A DNA stretch of 47,046 bases from positions 1-47,046 of the forward strand of contig JAUWBI010000016.1 in NCBI GenBank assembly GCA_030601745.1. Direction: 5' to 3'. The stretch comes from Phycisphaerae bacterium (GTDB lineage Bacteria; Planctomycetota; Phycisphaerae; Sedimentisphaerales; Anaerobacaceae). Shown here piece after piece: positions 8,477-16,672 of the stretch (position 1 is the first letter of the stretch; each line of letters starts with the position of its first letter). Below the pieces are notes generated by a model. The model made no database searches and had not been told where the DNA came from. It saw nothing but the letters and a program-made list of their open reading frames with translations. The position numbers and the translations under genes were made by a program.

Positions 8477-9277
8477 TTAGAATCTGTACTTCACACTCAA
8501 GCTTACCCAGGTTTCGTCCTTATCGTCATTGACCGAATCATCCATTGTTATCTGATGATAAAGTCCCGGGGTGAAGGTAAGGTCGTTGCCGAGGTCAAAG
8601 TCTGTTGAGACGCCGAAGACGATGTTTGACCAATCGTGGTCGACACCTATGCCGCGTGGGTCGACCCCATCATTGAAGACCATCTCCGTATGCAGATTCA
8701 GAACCTGCTCCGGCATATCCGGAATTAAAGTACCCAGGTTCAAGCCATAGTCAAGCATGAAGACGTGTGCCCAACCGGAGGCTTTACCATTTAGAGTATC
8801 ACCGTTGGAGGGCCACAGCTTGATAAGGGCGTAGCTGGGGACGACGCCTGCGGGGCAAATTTCCGGCCAGGAAAGAACCAACTGCATTTCCTGGAGGTCT
8901 ATACTGCCCCTGGTGTGACTGCTGTTATCCGGATAATTATAGTATACGTAGCCGAGTCTGTAGTTGGTTGCATAAGTTTCGCCTTCAAAGACGCTGTCGC
9001 CGTAATACACGGTGTAGTCCCATCGTTCGCCATTTTCGTATCCGCTTGAATTTGCCCTGTGAGCCATGATGTTGATTCCAAATCCTGTTTGGTACAAATC
9101 CAGGTCTATAGATGGCTGAATTGCGCTTTTGTCCTCGTAAACATCGAAGCCGCGCCAGATGTACTTACTTTGATAAGTAAAGTCAAGCACACCGCGCAGC
9201 TCACCTTCCAGGGCCTGGGCAAAGCTGGCCGCGCTCAATAAGATTACGACAGTTAATAGAATTCCTTTTTTCTTCAT
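8477..9277 (-). CDS. Outer-membrane beta-barrel protein, TorF-like putative porin
   Basis: This 266-residue exported protein has a signal peptide (MKKKGILLTVVILLSAASFAQA) and alternating beta-strand composition. It ends in aromatic SVKYRF, the usual barrel-assembly C-terminus. An early motif (TYQSKYIWRGFDVYEDKSAIQ) resembles the 'YxxRGxS...PAxQ' opening of the TorF/Gcw_chp family, so the call is to family level only and substrate is unknown. The start is 9277, not 9283: AAGGAG at 9284-9289 is 6 nt from the second ATG but touches the first. It implies an outer membrane. Confidence 0.75.
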   Translation of the reverse strand: MKKKGILLTVVILLSAASFAQALEGELRGVLDFTYQSKYIWRGFDVYEDKSAIQPSIDLDLYQTGFGINIMAHRANSSGYENGERWDYTVYYGDSVFEGETYATNYRLGYVYYNYPDNSSHTRGSIDLQEMQLVLSWPEICPAGVVPSYALIKLWPSNGDTLNGKASGWAHVFMLDYGLNLGTLIPDMPEQVLNLHTEMVFNDGVDPRGIGVDHDWSNIVFGVSTDFDLGNDLTFTPGLYHQITMDDSVNDDKDETWVSLSVKYRF

Positions 9278-9283
9278 ACTCAT

Positions 9284-9289
9284 CTCCTT
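9284..9289 (-). promoter_or_regulatory. Ribosome binding site deciding the porin start
   Basis: AAGGAG on the minus strand, 6 nt before the ATG at 9277 and 0 nt before the ATG at 9283. The spacing selects 9277. Confidence 0.75.
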
Positions 9290-9585
9290 AAAAAGACTTT
9301 ACTCAAACTTCCCACGCTACACGAAAACTTCTATCTGGCTGATATGAGGCTAAACTACCTCCCAGCCACTTGAAAAGTTTATCGGTATATAGCTGCAAAT
9401 CAAATAAAAAAAAGTTTTTTTTGGATTTTTTTTTGCGCTGGCTGTGTAAAAAGGCTCAAAAAATGGCCAAAATCGCATTATATTAAAAGCGATTGCAAGC
9501 CAGCGTACTTTTTATCGGCCTATGCTGCAAAAGCAATTTTCTGTACTGCAAGTCTGTCTCAGAACAGATTTGGCATTTACCAGCT
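9290..9585. other. Gene-free gap with homopolymer runs
   Basis: An AT-rich gap between the porin start and the trpB2 end. It holds opposed A and T runs (about 9407-9435) that could terminate trpB2 transcription. No clear promoter box pair or conserved reading frame was found. Confidence 0.5.
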
Positions 9586-10956
9586 TTATTCGAGGGCCAC
9601 TTTGGGCAGGTCAGCCAGGGCCTCGTCTATTTTCTCCTTAGGATATTCGTAATCCTTAAGTTTACCGCTAAAGTAGGCATCATAAGCTGCCATATCAACG
9701 TGTCCATGTCCACTATGAGCTATGAGTATCGTTTTTGCCTCACCGTTTTCCTTGCACTTGAGGGCTTCATCAATTGCCGCCTTAATACAATGATTTGTCT
9801 CCGGAGCGCTGATAATGCCTTCGGCGCGGGCAAATGTTACGCCTGCCTCGAAGGTACTAAGCTGGTGTTCAGCTCTGGCTTCAACGAGTCCTAATTTATG
9901 CAGATGGCATATAATGGGTGCCATCCCGTGATAGCGCAGCCCGCCGGCGTGGACCGGAGGTGGAATAAAGCCGTGCCCGAGGGTGTACATCTTAATCAAT
10001 GGAGTAAGCATGGCTGAATCGCCAAAGTCATAGGCATAAGGTCCCCTGGTTACAGTAGGACAGCTTGCCGGCTCTACATTGATGATGCGGAGGTCTGGCT
10101 TTGTGCCGTCAATTTTATCCTTGACGAAGGGCAAAAACAGCCCGGCGAAGTTTGAGCCGCCGCCGATACAGCCCACAAGGATGTCGGGGTAGGCATCTAT
10201 CTTCTCCATTAGCTTTTTTGTCTCCAGGCCATTGACGGTTTGATGTAGTAAGACATGGTTAAGTACACTGCCTAAGGCGTAATGTGTATCATCACGAGAG
10301 ACAGCATCCTCTACCGCCTCACTGATAGCCAGGCCTAAGCTACCGGGACAATCGGGGTCTTTTGCCAGCATATCCCGCCCTGCCTTGGTATCGGAGCTGG
10401 GGCTGGGTACGCACTTGGCGCCCCACGTCTCCATCATTACGCGGCGATACGGCTTCTGATTATAGCTAATCCTGACCATATAGACCTTAATCTCAACCCC
10501 AAAACATGCACCGCCGAAGGCCAGGGCGCTTCCCCACTGCCCGGCTCCGGTCTCAGTGGTGATGCGCTTGACGCCCTCCATTTTGCTGTAATAGACTTGA
10601 GCCACAGCAGTATTTGGCTTGTGACTGCCGGGAGGACTTGTCCCCTCATACTTGTAGAAAATCTTAGCCGGTGTATCCAGGGCTTTTTCCAATCTGTGCG
10701 CCCGAAATAGGGTCGTTGGCCTCCATAATCGATAAATATCCCGCACTTCCTCAGGAATGTCAATCCACTGCTCGGTACTCACCTCTTGCTTGATTAGTTC
10801 CATAGGGAATAAAGGCGCCAAATCGTCCGGGCCTACCGGCTTTCCTGTACCCGGGTGCAAAATTGGCGGCAGTGGCTCAGGCAAATCTGCCAGGATATTA
10901 TACCATTGTGTAGGTATTTCATTTTCATCAAGGGTGAATTTTGTTCTCTTATCCAT
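9586..10956 (-). CDS. trpB: Tryptophan synthase beta subunit, TrpB2 type
   Basis: A PLP enzyme that joins indole and serine to make tryptophan. At 456 residues it has the long TrpB2 form (about 420-460) rather than the roughly 400 of TrpB1. The N-terminal extension [17 protein letters not shown] and [15 protein letters not shown] are TrpB2 hallmarks. The PLP lysine is in [10 protein letters not shown] (near 112), and the phosphate-binding glycine stretch GCIGGGSNF is near 260. It has a strong ribosome site (AAGGAG, 6 nt). No trpA or other trp gene is nearby, fitting the TrpB2 role in TrpA-independent indole salvage. Confidence 0.93.
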   Translation of the reverse strand: MDKRTKFTLDENEIPTQWYNILADLPEPLPPILHPGTGKPVGPDDLAPLFPMELIKQEVSTEQWIDIPEEVRDIYRLWRPTTLFRAHRLEKALDTPAKIFYKYEGTSPPGSHKPNTAVAQVYYSKMEGVKRITTETGAGQWGSALAFGGACFGVEIKVYMVRISYNQKPYRRVMMETWGAKCVPSPSSDTKAGRDMLAKDPDCPGSLGLAISEAVEDAVSRDDTHYALGSVLNHVLLHQTVNGLETKKLMEKIDAYPDILVGCIGGGSNFAGLFLPFVKDKIDGTKPDLRIINVEPASCPTVTRGPYAYDFGDSAMLTPLIKMYTLGHGFIPPPVHAGGLRYHGMAPIICHLHKLGLVEARAEHQLSTFEAGVTFARAEGIISAPETNHCIKAAIDEALKCKENGEAKTILIAHSGHGHVDMAAYDAYFSGKLKDYEYPKEKIDEALADLPKVALE

Positions 10957-11132
10957 TTTATTCTCCTTAAGTTATTTTTATAAAGGTTGATACACAAAGC
11001 AGTTCTTGTAAAGCAGTAACGCAGATATGTCAAGAAAATTTATTTGATATTTCCCGGAAACTGATGCCGATGTGCTGCTGAGGGTACTGGCGAATGGGCT
11101 ATTTATTTGGGAAATGGGGTTAAAATATGTTT

Positions 11133-11161
11133 TCGACAGTTTTGCACTTCTGAAGTATAAT
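11133..11161 (+). promoter_or_regulatory. Sigma70 promoter just before rarA
   Basis: TCGACA, 17 bp, TATAAT. The -10 box ends only 9 nt before the ATG at 11171, so an mRNA from this promoter would be leaderless or nearly so if that ATG is used. Confidence 0.65.
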
Positions 11162-11170
11162 ACGTAGTAA

Positions 11171-12586
11171 ATGCGAGAGGACCAAGGTGATAAAACGTTG
11201 TTTAGCCCGTCTGAAAAGGCCAATATAGCCTCGGCGGCGCCTCTGGCGGTTCGGATGAGGCCGAGAAAGCTCGGTGAATTTCTCGGACAAAGACACTTCC
11301 TCGGCCCGGATAAACTGCTGACAAGGATGCTCGAGGCCGACAAGCTCACCAGTTTGATATTTTACGGGCCGCCCGGCGTGGGAAAGACCTCGCTGGCAAT
11401 GGTTATTGCGAATTACACAAAGGCCAGATTTTACTATCTCAGTGCCCCGGCGGCCAGCGTGAAGGATATTCGCGAGATAATCTCTGCCGCCCGCGACAGG
11501 CTTGCTGTTAGTCGTCAGCGAACCGTGCTTTTTATCAATGAAATCCACCGCTTCAACCGTGCTCAGCAGGATGTTTTGCTGGATGACGTCGAATCGGGGG
11601 TTTTAATCCTCATAGGTGCTACGACGGAAAATCCGTTTTTTTCGGTCAATTCGCCGTTGATTTCGCGCAGCACCGTGTTTCATTTTGAGCCGCTTGGCGA
11701 AGAAGACATTTTAGAGTTGCTGAAAACCGCAATTGCTGATACCGAGCGAGGGCTCGGTAAATTTGACATCCGGGCAGAGAAGAAGGTACTGAAATTTCTG
11801 GCAGTGACCAGCGACGGCGATGCCCGAAAGGCCCTGACAGCGCTGGAGGTTGGCGTGTTGTCGCAGGCCGCCCGGCAGCAAGATGCAAAAATTAACTTTA
11901 ATCTGGAAATTGCAAAAGAGTCGATACAACAAAAGACGATTGACTACGATGGCACGGGCGACACGCACTACGATTTGGCAAGCGCTTTGCAGAAGAGTAT
12001 GCGCGGCAGCGACCCTGATGCTACCGTTTATTGGCTTGCCCGGATGATAGCAGGCGGAGAGGACACTCGTTTTATTGCCCGGCGTATTGCGGTTTGTGCG
12101 TCCGAGGACGTTGGCAATGCCGACCCGATGGCGACGGTTTTGGCTGCGGCTGCCGTCCAGATATCCGAGTTTGTCGGCTTGCCGGAAGCGCAACTGGCCC
12201 TGGCGCAGGCAGCTTTGTATGTTGCCTGTGCACCAAAATCAAATGCTGCGGCTTCGGCTATCTGGAAAGCAGTTGACGACGTGAAATCCCAGAAAACGAT
12301 ACCTGTGCCAAAACATCTGAAAGACAGTCATTACCGGGCTGCGAAAAAAATGGGTTACGGAGCTGATTACAAGTATCCGCACAATTTTGATGGTGGTTTC
12401 GTGCCGCAGGAGTACCTGCCGGCGGCGATGAGGAAAAAATATTACAAACCGAAGGAAATCGGGTGTGAAAAAAATATCAAGCGTTATTTACAAAAGCTGC
12501 AAACCTTGATAGAAAATAGCAGGCCCCGCTCCTCCGGGGAGCTGGGCAGGCCTGTCAAAAGGAGTGCCGGAAAGAAGGATGGCTAA
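11171..12586 (+). CDS. rarA: Replication-associated recombination protein A (AAA+ ATPase)
   Basis: A RarA/MgsA/WRNIP1-family ATPase acting at stalled replication forks. It has the APLAVRMRPRKLGEFLGQ opening, Walker A GPPGVGKTS (near 71-79), the sensor stretch GATTENPFF, LISRSTVF, and the C-terminal tetramerisation region ending with NFDGGFVPQEYLP. The Walker B reads LFINEIHRFNR, with Asn where most members have Asp. ATG 11171 has no leader. A TTG at 11198 preceded by AAGGTG (8 nt) gives a protein starting closer to the family. The stop abuts the next start (TAA-ATG), so the two genes are probably cotranscribed. Confidence 0.94.
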   Translation: MREDQGDKTLFSPSEKANIASAAPLAVRMRPRKLGEFLGQRHFLGPDKLLTRMLEADKLTSLIFYGPPGVGKTSLAMVIANYTKARFYYLSAPAASVKDIREIISAARDRLAVSRQRTVLFINEIHRFNRAQQDVLLDDVESGVLILIGATTENPFFSVNSPLISRSTVFHFEPLGEEDILELLKTAIADTERGLGKFDIRAEKKVLKFLAVTSDGDARKALTALEVGVLSQAARQQDAKINFNLEIAKESIQQKTIDYDGTGDTHYDLASALQKSMRGSDPDATVYWLARMIAGGEDTRFIARRIAVCASEDVGNADPMATVLAAAAVQISEFVGLPEAQLALAQAALYVACAPKSNAAASAIWKAVDDVKSQKTIPVPKHLKDSHYRAAKKMGYGADYKYPHNFDGGFVPQEYLPAAMRKKYYKPKEIGCEKNIKRYLQKLQTLIENSRPRSSGELGRPVKRSAGKKDG

Positions 12587-13165
12587 ATGGACAAGGAGCA
12601 GTTGCGTCTGAGGCTGCGGAAGTGTTTGCTCGAGATGACTGAAGAGCAGAGGAGCGAAAAGAGCCGGAAAGCATGCCGGAATTTGGTTTCGACCCCGCAA
12701 TTTCAAAGTGCATCGGCAGTTATGATGTATTTGTCCCTCCCGCACGAGGTGGATACTTCCGAGGTAATACTTTATGCCTGGCAGCTCGGTAAGATAGTGG
12801 TGGTGCCGAAGGTTTCCTGGCAGCAAAGGCATATGATACCGGTACAGATAAACTCGCTGGAGACGGGCTTTTCGACCGAAGTTTCCGGGCTGCGAAATCC
12901 AATAACCGGGGTGCCGATGCCGATTGAAGAGATTGACCTGGTGGTTGCGCCGGCGTTAGGATTCGATAGGAAGGGCAACCGGCTTGGCCGCGGCGGCGCC
13001 TATTACGACAGGTTTTTCGCTAACGAGCAGCTTAAGGCGCCGAGATGCGGCTTTGCTTTCGCAGAGCAGGTGATTGACTCGGTACCGGTGATGGAGCGTG
13101 ATGAGCGGGTGGATTTGTTAGTGACCGATGAAGAAATAATATATTTTAACCAGAATAGCCGATAG
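12587..13165 (+). CDS. 5-formyltetrahydrofolate cyclo-ligase
   Basis: Converts 5-formyl-THF to 5,10-methenyl-THF using ATP. The 192-residue length is typical. Family markers are MYLSLPHEVDT, the hydrophobic block DLVVAPALGFDRKGNRLGRG, and the ATP/phosphate-binding motif GRGGAYYDRF near 136-146. The ATG follows the rarA stop with no gap, which implies translational coupling. It is followed by a word-repeat spacer rather than a terminator. Confidence 0.92.
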   Translation: MDKEQLRLRLRKCLLEMTEEQRSEKSRKACRNLVSTPQFQSASAVMMYLSLPHEVDTSEVILYAWQLGKIVVVPKVSWQQRHMIPVQINSLETGFSTEVSGLRNPITGVPMPIEEIDLVVAPALGFDRKGNRLGRGGAYYDRFFANEQLKAPRCGFAFAEQVIDSVPVMERDERVDLLVTDEEIIYFNQNSR

Positions 13166-13186
13166 AATATAGTGGATAGAAAAAAG

Positions 13187-13221
13187 CTAACTAAACGCTA
13201 AACGTTATACGCTAAACGCTG
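13187..13221. repeat. Short-period word repeat 'aacgctaaacgttatacgctaaacgct'
   Basis: Repeats of TAAACGCTA/TATACGCTA lie immediately before the ribosome site of the L,D-transpeptidase gene. Same vocabulary as 7371-7394 and 41240-41302. Confidence 0.65.
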
Positions 13222-13236
13222 AAAAAGGAGAATAAA

Positions 13237-14247
13237 ATGGCTCGTTATCCTTCCAGCTTACACGGCAGACGAAGAGGCCGGCCCCTAAGGCGGACATATA
13301 TCATTTCGGCTTTGCTTATTATTGCTGTGGTGGTTGCCTTCATTTATCGTCCTTCCGGCAAAAACAAAGATGAAACAGGCCCGGAAGAGGAACCAAACTC
13401 GCCCGTGGTTTTTATACCGCCATCACCACCTGCGCCGGAGCCGAATTTGTCGGATATCACACCTGAGCCGACTTCTGACCCTAATCCCGAAGCGACTGCG
13501 CTTATTGCCGAAGCTATGGCGCTGATGAACGCAAAGCCCGCTAAGATTATAGAAGCTCGTGGCATACTAAACGACATATTACTAATGCCTATGACCGACC
13601 GGCAGCGAGCGTTTGTGAAAAGCCGACTCTCTGAGCTTGCCGATAAATGGCTGTTTAGTAAAACCGTTTACCCGCAGGACAGTCTTTGCAGCAGTTATAG
13701 GGTCAAGCGGGGTGAAATACTTTCAACAATCGGCAAGCAATATAAGGTGCCGTGGGAGATTCTTTCTAAGATTAACGAAGTTCGCCCTGAAGTTTTGCCA
13801 GAGGGAGAGACGATAAAAGTCATCAACGGCCCTTTCCACGCCAGGATATATCTTTCGACTTTCACGATGGAGTTGTTTCTTCAGAACAACACTTTCGTAA
13901 AGAGTTTCCGTGTGGGTCTGGGCCAGTCGGGCAGGGAAACGCCGATAGGACTGTGGCGTGTCAAATTGGAAAGCAAGCTGATAAAGCCGCCCTGGCGTGA
14001 TCCTGTTACGCGTAAACTTCTTCACTACGGGGAGCCGGGTTATGCTTTAGGGTCGAGATGGATAGGATTGGAAGGTATCAAGGGAGCTGCCAAAGACAGG
14101 ACGGGCTTTGGCATTCACGGCACCGAGGAGCCGGAAACGGTTGGTACTAATAGCTCAAGAGGATGTATTCGCCTGCACGATAGTGATGCGATATTTGTCT
14201 ATAATTTATTGGTGCCGGTTCACTCTCTCGTCGAAGTTGTAGAATAA
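13237..14247 (+). CDS. LysM-containing L,D-transpeptidase (YkuD family)
   Basis: A 336-residue envelope enzyme that forms 3-3 crosslinks in peptidoglycan or attaches proteins to it. It has a basic N-terminus and a single membrane anchor (about 22-40), and a Pro/Glu-rich linker (45-85). A short helical region follows, then a LysM domain (YRVKRGEILSTIGKQYKVPW, near 157-198) and a YkuD domain (205-336). The catalytic motif is HGTEEPETVG...SRGCIRLHDSDA, with the nucleophilic Cys near 310. The ribosome site AAGGAG is 6 nt from the ATG, in the same context as trpB2. It heads an envelope gene set with the VWA, exbB and exbD genes. Confidence 0.93.
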   Translation: MARYPSSLHGRRRGRPLRRTYIISALLIIAVVVAFIYRPSGKNKDETGPEEEPNSPVVFIPPSPPAPEPNLSDITPEPTSDPNPEATALIAEAMALMNAKPAKIIEARGILNDILLMPMTDRQRAFVKSRLSELADKWLFSKTVYPQDSLCSSYRVKRGEILSTIGKQYKVPWEILSKINEVRPEVLPEGETIKVINGPFHARIYLSTFTMELFLQNNTFVKSFRVGLGQSGRETPIGLWRVKLESKLIKPPWRDPVTRKLLHYGEPGYALGSRWIGLEGIKGAAKDRTGFGIHGTEEPETVGTNSSRGCIRLHDSDAIFVYNLLVPVHSLVEVVE

Positions 14248-14263
14248 AATAACGGAGTATTTT

Positions 14264-15292
14264 TTGTCTGTATCGATGAACCAAAGGATGGTTTGTACGG
14301 GGCGAAGGGGCAGCGTGACATTTTGGGCATGGATGGCCTCGATTGTCGTGCATCTGATAGTGCTGACGGCGTTTGGGGCGGTCAAATTCTCGCCCTGCCG
14401 GCAACAAGCAGGTGCCAATGCTCAAGGCAAACCGCGGCCTACACCGATGGCTAAAATAAGCCGGATAAAAAAGCTCCTGCAAGCCGCTCCCATAATCCCC
14501 AAGCCGAAGATAAAAAAGTCTGCTGAAAGCCGGTTTGCAAGAAGGACGGACAAATTGTTGCCGACAAATCGAATTTTTGGCGCTCTAAAGCCGGGTTCGC
14601 AAAACTTTGGGGATTTGGCAAAACCGGTACACTCGCGAAGTGTTTTTTCGCTGCCGGGCAGCGCCGATTTGCCGCACAGGATTGAATTTTTCGGTAGTCG
14701 GACGGAGCAGCGTAAAGTCTGTTATCTTGTAGATTGTTCGGGGAGTATGCGGGGGATATTCGTCCAGGTTCGAAAAAAGCTCAAGGAATCGATTGGAAAC
14801 CTGCAGCCAGACCAATATTTTTACATTATTTTTTTCGGCGGTGACAGGTTGTTTGAATTTGGTAATGACAAGCTGCTTCGAGCGACGCAAAAGGCTAAAT
14901 CCGCTGCGTATGATTTTATTGATTCCATCCGACCGGCCGGGCAAACTAATGCGCTGGCGGCGCTGGAAAGGGCGGTACAAATTCGTGACGGCAGTGGAGT
15001 CGCCCCTTCGCTTGTTTATTTTCTTACAGATGGCTTTGAGCTGACAACTGAAGATGTGCAGAGGTTTTCGCAGAAAATAGCGAACCTGCTGAAGCGATTT
15101 GCGCCGAGGACAAGAATCAATACCATAGGATTTTGGCCGCAGAGCGATGACCGTAAGATGCTTGAGGCGATAGCAAAACAAAGCGGCGGCGAATTTGTCT
15201 TAATCACCGACGGCGATGAAAAATTTAAAATAGCTGCAAAAAAGCACAAAATGAAAAAAGAAATAGAGATTGCTTCCCCGCGCCCGCAATGA
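14264..15292 (+). CDS. Membrane-anchored VWA-domain protein
   Basis: A protein of about 342 residues with an N-terminal signal-anchor (FWAWMASIVVHLIVLTAFGAV, about 20-40), like the TonB N-terminus. It has a Pro/Lys-rich linker and a von Willebrand A domain (about 148-330). The metal-ion-dependent adhesion site looks complete: VDCSGSM (near 157), the Thr in GQTNALAAL, and LTDGFE. The TTG at 14264 has GGAG 6 nt upstream; an ATG at 14276 is 18 nt from it. It lies 16 bp after the L,D-transpeptidase and 26 bp before exbB, so it is probably one operon. The inferred role is a periplasmic partner of the ExbBD channel; the ligand is unknown. Confidence 0.85.
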   Translation: MSVSMNQRMVCTGRRGSVTFWAWMASIVVHLIVLTAFGAVKFSPCRQQAGANAQGKPRPTPMAKISRIKKLLQAAPIIPKPKIKKSAESRFARRTDKLLPTNRIFGALKPGSQNFGDLAKPVHSRSVFSLPGSADLPHRIEFFGSRTEQRKVCYLVDCSGSMRGIFVQVRKKLKESIGNLQPDQYFYIIFFGGDRLFEFGNDKLLRATQKAKSAAYDFIDSIRPAGQTNALAALERAVQIRDGSGVAPSLVYFLTDGFELTTEDVQRFSQKIANLLKRFAPRTRINTIGFWPQSDDRKMLEAIAKQSGGEFVLITDGDEKFKIAAKKHKMKKEIEIASPRPQ

Positions 15293-15293
15293 C

Positions 15294-15316
15294 ATAATAC
15301 GACATACGAGATACAA
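15294..15316. repeat. Short-period word repeat 'acataatacgacatacgagatac'
   Basis: A short array of ATACGACATACGAGATAC words fills the gap between the VWA gene and exbB, taking the place of a normal leader. Confidence 0.5.
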
Positions 15317-15318
15317 GG

Positions 15319-16182
15319 ATGCGTAAGAGCTTTTTATTCAAGACGGTCTTTTTGGTCATTGTACTGGCTGCTGTGCTGGCGGTAATAGTTGCTACGAGGC
15401 CCCTGCTTTCTCAGGGGCGGGCTGACGCAGCGGCAGGCTCTGTCATTCCTGCGCAAGCGGGAACGCAGACATTCTTTGAGCAATTTGTTATAGGCGGCGG
15501 CCCTATTGTCTGGTTTGTGCTTTTGCCGATGTCACTTATTGCGGTTTATCTGGCGGTCGAGCATTGCCTTACCATTCGCCGCAAAAAACTTCTTCCGGCC
15601 GGTATAGGCGGGAAGATTGTCGAGATAATACGGCAGTTTGGCCACGGACAATTAGAGGCACGAATTGCCGAACGAAATGATTTTGTCAGTGTCGCAGTTG
15701 TCAAGGCAATTACGCAGGGCAGGGGCGATTGGTTCCGGATGCGAAACGTGCTTGCCGAATCGCTGCAGGAGCAGGCGTGGGGGCTTTTGCGCAGGATAGA
15801 ATGGGTCAATCTGATTGGCAATGTTTCGCCGATGGTAGGTTTGTTCGGGACGGTTTTCGGAATGATAAAACTTTTCAACGCCATCGTGCTGGCCGGTGGT
15901 CAGCCGCAGCCGGCGCAATTGGCCGAGGGGATTTCCGTTGCCCTGGTGACAACTTTTTGGGGCCTGTTTATTGCAATACCGGCGCTGGCGATACACGGCG
16001 TGTTTCGAAACCGGATTGAGATGCTGGTGAGCGATGCGGTAGTAGAAGCTGAGAGTATTATACCCGAAATAAGACGCAGCCTCAAAAGGCAAAAGCAGGA
16101 TGAACAGCCAAAACCCAAGCAGCCAATTCGTGAACTTCCAGTAAAGCCGGTGGAGACCGTTCACAAGTCTCTGCGCCCGTGA
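15319..16182 (+). CDS. exbB: MotA/TolQ/ExbB-family proton channel protein
   Basis: The inner-membrane stator subunit of an ExbB/ExbD-type proton channel. It is 287 residues long with an N-terminal hydrophobic segment (8-27). The core helices include the family blocks NVSPMVGLFGTVFGMIKLF (near 175-195) and ISVALVTTFWGLFIAIPAL, with the conserved Thr of the proton path. Between the first segment and the core lies VIPAQAGTQ, the translation of a widespread intergenic repeat (15441-15470); this linker is not part of the family. exbD follows after 34 bp. TolQ is an equally possible label. Confidence 0.9.
   Translation: MRKSFLFKTVFLVIVLAAVLAVIVATRPLLSQGRADAAAGSVIPAQAGTQTFFEQFVIGGGPIVWFVLLPMSLIAVYLAVEHCLTIRRKKLLPAGIGGKIVEIIRQFGHGQLEARIAERNDFVSVAVVKAITQGRGDWFRMRNVLAESLQEQAWGLLRRIEWVNLIGNVSPMVGLFGTVFGMIKLFNAIVLAGGQPQPAQLAEGISVALVTTFWGLFIAIPALAIHGVFRNRIEMLVSDAVVEAESIIPEIRRSLKRQKQDEQPKPKQPIRELPVKPVETVHKSLRP
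15441..15470 (+). repeat. Intergenic-type repeat (GTCATTCCTGCG..) embedded in exbB
   Basis: TGTCATTCCTGCGCAAGCGG followed by GAACGCAGAC is close to the well-known GTCATTCCCGC...GCGGGAATC bacterial repeat. It is read in frame as VIPAQAGTQ inside exbB. Confidence 0.65.
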
Positions 16183-16216
16183 TGATAAGAGGGTCCCGGA
16201 TGAAGGGAAAGGGCCT

Positions 16217-16642
16217 ATGTCTTTTAATATGACGCCGATTATAGATATTGTGTTTTTGCTCATTATATTTTTTTTAGTGGTTTGTCAGTTCATCGAGGCC
16301 GAGAATTTTCCGGTAACCGTCCCGGACGGCTGCGAGTTCGCCCAAAGCGGCTCCGAACCCGGGGTCCAGGTGACTACGGTTACCGTTATGAAGACAACCG
16401 GGGAGAAGGTCGATTTTGCGGTCGGCTCAGAAAAAATCTCAGCGTCAGACTATGCCGGTATAGTTGATAAACTCGCTGAATTGATAGATGTTCGTTTGCG
16501 AGGTTTGCCGCCGGAGCGCAGGGTCGTTACCTTGCGTATTGATAAGGGTATTTGTTTTGGTGAGGCTCAATACGCCCTTGCGGCTGTTGCTCAAAGCAGC
16601 GCAACGGACATCCAGTTAGCAGTCTCAAGGGGCGAGCAGTAA
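16217..16642 (+). CDS. exbD: ExbD/TolR-family protein (first copy)
   Basis: A 141-residue single-pass protein. The transmembrane helix carries the proton-path Asp in NMTPIIDIVFLLIIFF (residues 4-19), followed by a periplasmic domain. The ATG at 16217 is the only start codon left in this frame after an upstream in-frame stop at 16142. It works with the preceding ExbB. No TonB follows; the VWA protein upstream is the candidate partner. The C-terminal half has the TolR-like pattern (VVTLRIDKGICFGEAQYALAAV). Confidence 0.88.
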   Translation: MSFNMTPIIDIVFLLIIFFLVVCQFIEAENFPVTVPDGCEFAQSGSEPGVQVTTVTVMKTTGEKVDFAVGSEKISASDYAGIVDKLAELIDVRLRGLPPERRVVTLRIDKGICFGEAQYALAAVAQSSATDIQLAVSRGEQ

Positions 16643-16672
16643 TTTTGAAGCCCAATTGCCGGCAGACAAGCT

